A stretch of DNA of 64,000 nt from Kitasatospora sp. NBC_00240 (lineage in GTDB: Bacteria; Actinomycetota; Actinomycetes; Streptomycetales; Streptomycetaceae), in assembly GCF_026342405.1 (NCBI RefSeq), contig NZ_JAPEMU010000001.1, positions 3,472,001-3,536,000 of the forward strand, given 5' to 3'. The notes under the pieces were generated by a model that saw nothing but the letters and a program-made list of their open reading frames with translations, did not search any database and was not told the DNA's origin. Position 1 is the first letter of the stretch. The number at the start of each line of letters is the position of its first letter. Shown here one piece after another: positions 60,001-64,000 of the stretch. Both the position numbers and the translations under genes were made by a program.

Positions 60001-62763
60001 CTACCCCCGGATGCTGATGATCACACCGTCCAACTCGTCAGGTTTGACGAGCACATCCCGGGCCTTGGAACCCTCGCTGGGGCCAACGATCCCACGGGAC
60101 TCCATCAGGTCCATCAACCGGCCCGCCTTCGCGAAGCCGACCCGCAGTTTGCGCTGGAGCATCGAGGTCGAACCGAACTGGGTGGAGACCACCAGCTCGG
60201 TCGCCTGGATGAGCAGATCGAGGTCGTCGCCGATCTCCTCGTCGATCTCCTTGCGCGGCCCGCCGCCGACCGTCACGTCGTCGCGGTAGACCGCCGTCAG
60301 CTGGTCCTTGCAGTGCTGGACCACAGCGGCGATCTCCGCCTCGGTGACGAACGCGCCCTGCATCCGGACGGGTTTGCTGGAGCCCATCGGCAGGAAGAGC
60401 GCGTCGCCCTTGCCGATCAGCTTCTCGGCGCCCGGCTGGTCGAGGATGACCCGGGAGTCCATCATCGCGGAGGTGGCGAAGGCCAGTCGGGAGGGCACGT
60501 TGGCCTTGATCAGGCCGGTGACCACGTCCACCGAGGGCCGCTGGGTCGCCAGCACCAGGTGGATGCCGGCCGCCCGGGCGAGCTGGGTGATCCGGACGAC
60601 CGAGTCCTCGACGTCGCGCGGCGCGACCATCATCAGGTCGGCCAGCTCGTCGACGATCACCAGCAGGTACGGGTACGGCGTCAGCTCCCGCTCGCTGCCC
60701 AGCGGCGGGGTGATCTTCCCGGCCCGCACCGCGGCGTTGAAGTCGTCCACGTGGCGGAACCCGAACGCGGCGAGGTCGTCGTAGCGCAGGTCCATCTCGC
60801 GGACCACCCACTGCAGCGCCTCGGCGGCCTTCTTCGGGTTGGTGATGATCGGTGTGATCAGGTGCGGGATACCCTCGTACGCCGTCAGCTCGACCCGCTT
60901 GGGGTCCACCAGCACCATCCGGACCTCGTCCGGGGTGGCCCGTGCCAGCACCGAGGTGATCAGGCAGTTGATGCAGGACGACTTGCCGGCGCCGGTGGCG
61001 CCGGCGACCAGGATGTGCGGCATCTTGGCGAGGTTGGCCATCACGGTGTGGCCCTCGACGTCCTTGCCCATCCCGACCAGCATCGGGTGCGGGTCGTCGG
61101 CGGCCACCCGCGAGCGCAGCAGGTCGCCGAGGTTGACCATCTCGCGGTCGAGGTTGGGGATCTCGATGCCGACCGCGGACTTGCCGGGGATCGGGCTGAT
61201 GATCCGGACGTCCGCGCTCGCCACCGCGTACGCGATGTTCTTGGCGAGCGCGGTGATCCGCTCCACCTTGACCGCCGGGCCCAGCTCGACCTCGTAGCGG
61301 GTGACCGTCGGGCCGCGGGTGAAGCCGGTGACCCTGGCGTCCACCTTGAACTCGCCGAACACCGCGGTCAGCTGGGCCACCACGTCGTCGTTGAGCTTGC
61401 TGCGGGTCTTGCCCGGCCCGCCGCGCTCCAGCAGGTCCAGCGAGGGCAGCGCGTAGGTGATGTCGCCGGAGAGCTGCAACTGCTCCATCCGGACGCGCGC
61501 CGGGCCGTGCTCCTCCGGGGCCGCCTGGCCGGCCGTACGGGCCGCCGGGACGGCCGGCTCCTCCGGCACGGCGGTGCGGTCCTGGACCTGGTGCATCATG
61601 TCCGCCACGGCGGGCGAGGCGGGCACCCCGTACAGCAGGGCGCCGTCCAGGTCGGCGGCCACCCCGGCCGCGATGTCCCGGGTCGCGTACGGGTCGTCCC
61701 CGTCCTCCCCGGGGCCGTTCTGCGGGTGCTTGGCGAACATGTCCGGCACGGCCGGGCCGAGATCCGGCTCGTCCACCTGCTTGCGCCGCCGGCGCCGCCG
61801 CCGGGCGCCGTCCGCCGGACCGTCACCGTCGGTGTCCACCGTGAAGGGCAGCGCGTTCGGGTCCGCGTCCTCCGGCGGATCGGTGGAGTACTCGCGCGCC
61901 GGCGCACCACCCCCGGCGGCCGCCTCCTCCTCGGTCGGTTCGACCACGCCCAGGCGCACGCCGAGCATCCGCAGCCGCTCGGGGATCCGGTTCACCGGGG
62001 TCGCGGTCACCACCAGCAGGCCGAAGAAGGCCAGCAGCAACAGCAGCGGAACAGCCAGCGGGGGCCCGGCGGCCGCCATCATCGGCGTCGAGGCGGCCCA
62101 ACCGGCCAGACCGCCGGCCAGCCGGATCCTGGTCGCGCCACCGGCCATCGCCGGCGCGCCGCAGCCGATGTGCACCAGCCCGAGCACGCCGACCACCAGC
62201 GCGCTCAGCCCGATGACGATCCGTCCGTTCGCCTCCGGCACCTCGGGGTGTCGCATCAGCCGCACCCCGACGGCCGCCAGCAGGAACGGGACCAGGACGT
62301 CGAGCCGGCCAAACAGCCCGGACACCACGTTGGTCGCGGCCTCGCCGAGCCAGCCCTGCGGGCTGAACCACGTCCCGGCCGCGGTGACCAGGGCCAGGGC
62401 CAGCAGCAGCAGCCCCACGCCGTCCTTGCGGTGGTCCGGGTGCAGGCCCTTGGCACCGTCCCCGAAGCCCCGGAAGAGCGCCCCGACACTGTGCGCCAGA
62501 CCGAGCCAGACGGCCCGTACGGCGCGGAAGAGTATCGGCCTGGGCGGAGCCGGTGCGGGCGCCGCGGCGGGCTTGGCAGCCGCCTTCTTCGCCGGCGCGG
62601 TCCTCTTCGCCGCCGCCTTCCCGGCCGGTGCCTTGGCCGGGGGCTTCGCCGCCGCCTTCTTGGCCGAGCCCGCACCGGAGCCGCGCGCGGCCCCGCCGCG
62701 CGAGCCGCTGATGTCCCCGCGGCGCACGCCGCTAGTGTCGCTGCCGGGCGTACGAGTGGCCAT
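60001..62763 (-). CDS. ftsK: DNA translocase FtsK
   Basis: 920 residues from ATG 62763. Basic Lys/Ala-rich start, four membrane helices within ~130-290, an acidic/Pro linker with RRRRRRKQ, then the motor: Walker A GATGAGKSSC (~586), Walker B VIVDELADLMM (~697), and the gamma DNA-recognition winged helix at the C-terminus (~855-920). It pumps chromosomes at division; in Streptomyces, FtsK clears DNA from sporulation septa. An upstream frame to 62892 lacks support. Monocistronic, 240 bp from osaB. Confidence 0.96.
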   Translation of the reverse strand: MATRTPGSDTSGVRRGDISGSRGGAARGSGAGSAKKAAAKPPAKAPAGKAAAKRTAPAKKAAAKPAAAPAPAPPRPILFRAVRAVWLGLAHSVGALFRGFGDGAKGLHPDHRKDGVGLLLLALALVTAAGTWFSPQGWLGEAATNVVSGLFGRLDVLVPFLLAAVGVRLMRHPEVPEANGRIVIGLSALVVGVLGLVHIGCGAPAMAGGATRIRLAGGLAGWAASTPMMAAAGPPLAVPLLLLLAFFGLLVVTATPVNRIPERLRMLGVRLGVVEPTEEEAAAGGGAPAREYSTDPPEDADPNALPFTVDTDGDGPADGARRRRRRRKQVDEPDLGPAVPDMFAKHPQNGPGEDGDDPYATRDIAAGVAADLDGALLYGVPASPAVADMMHQVQDRTAVPEEPAVPAARTAGQAAPEEHGPARVRMEQLQLSGDITYALPSLDLLERGGPGKTRSKLNDDVVAQLTAVFGEFKVDARVTGFTRGPTVTRYEVELGPAVKVERITALAKNIAYAVASADVRIISPIPGKSAVGIEIPNLDREMVNLGDLLRSRVAADDPHPMLVGMGKDVEGHTVMANLAKMPHILVAGATGAGKSSCINCLITSVLARATPDEVRMVLVDPKRVELTAYEGIPHLITPIITNPKKAAEALQWVVREMDLRYDDLAAFGFRHVDDFNAAVRAGKITPPLGSERELTPYPYLLVIVDELADLMMVAPRDVEDSVVRITQLARAAGIHLVLATQRPSVDVVTGLIKANVPSRLAFATSAMMDSRVILDQPGAEKLIGKGDALFLPMGSSKPVRMQGAFVTEAEIAAVVQHCKDQLTAVYRDDVTVGGGPRKEIDEEIGDDLDLLIQATELVVSTQFGSTSMLQRKLRVGFAKAGRLMDLMESRGIVGPSEGSKARDVLVKPDELDGVIISIRG

Positions 62764-63006
62764 GGTCCAGCAGCCTACCGGCGGCGCGCGGCTGTGGACA
62801 CGCGCCCGGGCGCCGGGTCGCACGCGTGTCGCAGACACACCGTCACGCTGACCGCGCTTCACCCGCCCGGCCGATCCGGCCTGCCGGGCCACCCCGACCG
62901 GACGGCCGGCCCGGAGCGCCGTAACCGCGGCGCGGCACCCCGACCGGACGGGCCCGCACGACCGGCGGGACCGGCCGCCGAGGGCCGGGCCCAGGGGCGG
63001 CCGGGC

Positions 63007-63645
63007 TCAGTCCGAGCCGGGGCGCAGCGCCTCCAGCGCCCGGCGCAGGCCGGTCAGCTTGCGCTCCAGATGGGCGGCCGTGGCGGCGGCGCCGCTGTCG
63101 TCCGCGCCGTCCAGCTGCTTCGTCAGGGCCTCCGCCTGCTCCTCGACCGAGGCCAGCCGGGCGGACAGCTCGCTCAGCAGGGCACTGCCCAGAGCCGGCT
63201 GCGCGTCGCCCGCCTCCAACTGCAGCCGCAACAGCGCCGCCTGCTCCTTGAGCTGGCAGTTCTTCATGTAGAGGTCGACGAAGACCGACACCTTCGCGCG
63301 CAGCACCCACGGGTCGAAGGGCTTGGAGATGTAGTCCACCGCACCGGCCGCGTAGCCGCGGAAGGTGTGGTGCGGCCCGTGGTTGATCGCGGTGAGGAAG
63401 ATGATCGGGATGTCCCGGGTGCGCTCACGGCGCTTGATGTGGGAGGCCGTCTCGAAGCCGTCCATCCCCGGCATCTGGACATCGAGCAGGATCACCGCGA
63501 AGTCGTCGGTCAGCAGCGCCTTGAGCGCTTCCTCGCCGGACGCGGCGCGCACCAGCGTCTGGTCGAGCGCGGAGAGGATGGCCTCCAGGGCCAACAGGTT
63601 CTCCGGTCGGTCGTCGACCAGGAGGATCTTCGCTTTCTGCACCAC
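63007..63645 (-). CDS. osaB: Orphan response regulator OsaB
   Basis: 212 residues from GTG 63645, chosen because AGGAGGG lies 6 nt upstream; an in-frame ATG at 63714 would add 23 residues but coincides with a possible -10 element (TAGCAT, 63718-63713). The receiver domain begins almost at once (KAKILLVDDRPENLLALEAIL) with phosphoacceptor Asp in VILLDVQMPGMDG (~52) and SKPFDPWVLRAK. A C-terminal coiled coil (~130-205) replaces a DNA-binding domain. It matches OsaB of S. coelicolor, which with the hybrid kinase OsaA governs osmoadaptation and development. Confidence 0.92.
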   Translation of the reverse strand: MVQKAKILLVDDRPENLLALEAILSALDQTLVRAASGEEALKALLTDDFAVILLDVQMPGMDGFETASHIKRRERTRDIPIIFLTAINHGPHHTFRGYAAGAVDYISKPFDPWVLRAKVSVFVDLYMKNCQLKEQAALLRLQLEAGDAQPALGSALLSELSARLASVEEQAEALTKQLDGADDSGAAATAAHLERKLTGLRRALEALRPGSD

Positions 63646-63977
63646 GACCCGCCCTCCTGCCGCCTGCCGCCCAGGGGACGGCACCTTGGTACTGCCCACC
63701 ATTACCCCGGTCATGCTAGCCCGACCCCCTCGCCCGCCACATCGCCCCGGTGGAATGCGGTCCGCCGATCTGTGCGGAGCCGCGTCGCCGACCGGGCGGA
63801 CAGTACTCCGGCGCACCTCTGCGCTGAGTCGCGGTTCCGTCACTGTTCGCAACGATCGGTGACCCTACCGGGTTCCCGGCCGTCCCCGCCAGCGAACGGG
63901 CGCGGCCACCGGCGCGGGCCGGCGCCCGGGCTCCCCCCTCCACGCCCCGGCCGACCGGGGTGCCCCCGCGGCCGCGC
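63646..63977. other. Region upstream of osaB
   Basis: About 330 bp between the osaB start and the possible end of osaA. It would contain the osaB promoter; TAGCAT at 63718-63713 (minus strand) is a fair -10, but no good -35 stands at 17-18 bp. An in-frame extension of osaB fills its left fifth. Nothing else was recognised. Confidence 0.45.
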
Positions 63978-64000
63978 TCACTTCTGCTCCAGCCAGTGGT
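63978..64000 (-). CDS. osaA: Possible C-terminal codons of osaA
   Basis: The minus strand ends with codons HWLEQK followed by a TGA stop at 63980-63978. Since osaA lies beside osaB in S. coelicolor, this may be its last codons, but seven codons cannot prove identity or even coding status. Confidence 0.25.

Overview
The window is very GC-rich, densely coded chromosomal DNA from a streptomycete (Streptomyces, Kitasatospora or a close relative). The evidence is the strong third-position G/C bias, a complete conservon (cvnABCD plus P450), OsaB, GluR-GluK/GluABCD, class II NrdJ with NrdR, ClgR and RecA/RecX/LexA. From memory, the gene order from the right edge leftwards (osaB, ftsK, rodZ-like, rimO, pgsA, cinA, clgR, lhr, S8 protease, recA/recX, gluABCD, miaB, miaA, dapF, second RelA/SpoT protein, hflX, lexA, nrdR/nrdJ) follows the SCO5748-SCO5805 core region of S. 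coelicolor. I see no insertion sequences, prophage genes, CRISPR arrays or tRNA genes.

Left part (1-6.3 kb, accessory): a translationally coupled conservon on the minus strand whose P450 lacks the helix-K arginine and runs off the edge; a two-gene HTH/Clp-N operon with an apparently leaderless promoter embedded in two dyads; and an NmrA-like oxidoreductase. 6.3-13.5 kb: nrdR-nrdJ, divergent lexA with tandem NrdR boxes and an SOS box between them, and a DinG-type helicase. 13.5-19.5 kb: a four-gene hydroxamate siderophore cassette (two IucA/IucC synthetases, an N-acyltransferase and an N-hydroxylase) under a likely iron box. 19.8-22.4 kb: two tandem trypsin-like lipoproteins ended by a 23-bp perfect stem.

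Middle (22.4-41.7 kb): hflX, a RelA/SpoT homologue with an intact hydrolase motif and a diverged synthetase motif, dapF, a membrane protein, miaA, a small MT0933-type antitoxin, an extradiol-dioxygenase-like protein, miaB, a TAXI-type binding protein, the GluK/GluR two-component pair, the divergent gluABCD glutamate importer, and an FAD monooxygenase.

Right part (41.7-64 kb): RNase Y homologue, recX, recA (SOS box inside the promoter spacer), an AI-2E family membrane protein, DUF3046, a GNAT enzyme, a secreted subtilisin, the giant helicase Lhr, a small membrane protein, ClgR, cinA-pgsA-rimO with 4-bp overlaps, a RodZ-like protein, FtsK, OsaB, and the possible last codons of OsaA. DNA-damage and nucleotide-supply functions (LexA, RecA, RecX, DinG, NrdJ, Lhr) are prominent. 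The most distinctive accessory elements are the conservon with its unusual P450, the HTH/Clp-N operon and the siderophore cassette. Start codons were moved downstream of the longest frames wherever a Shine-Dalgarno sequence or overlap with the upstream gene supported it.
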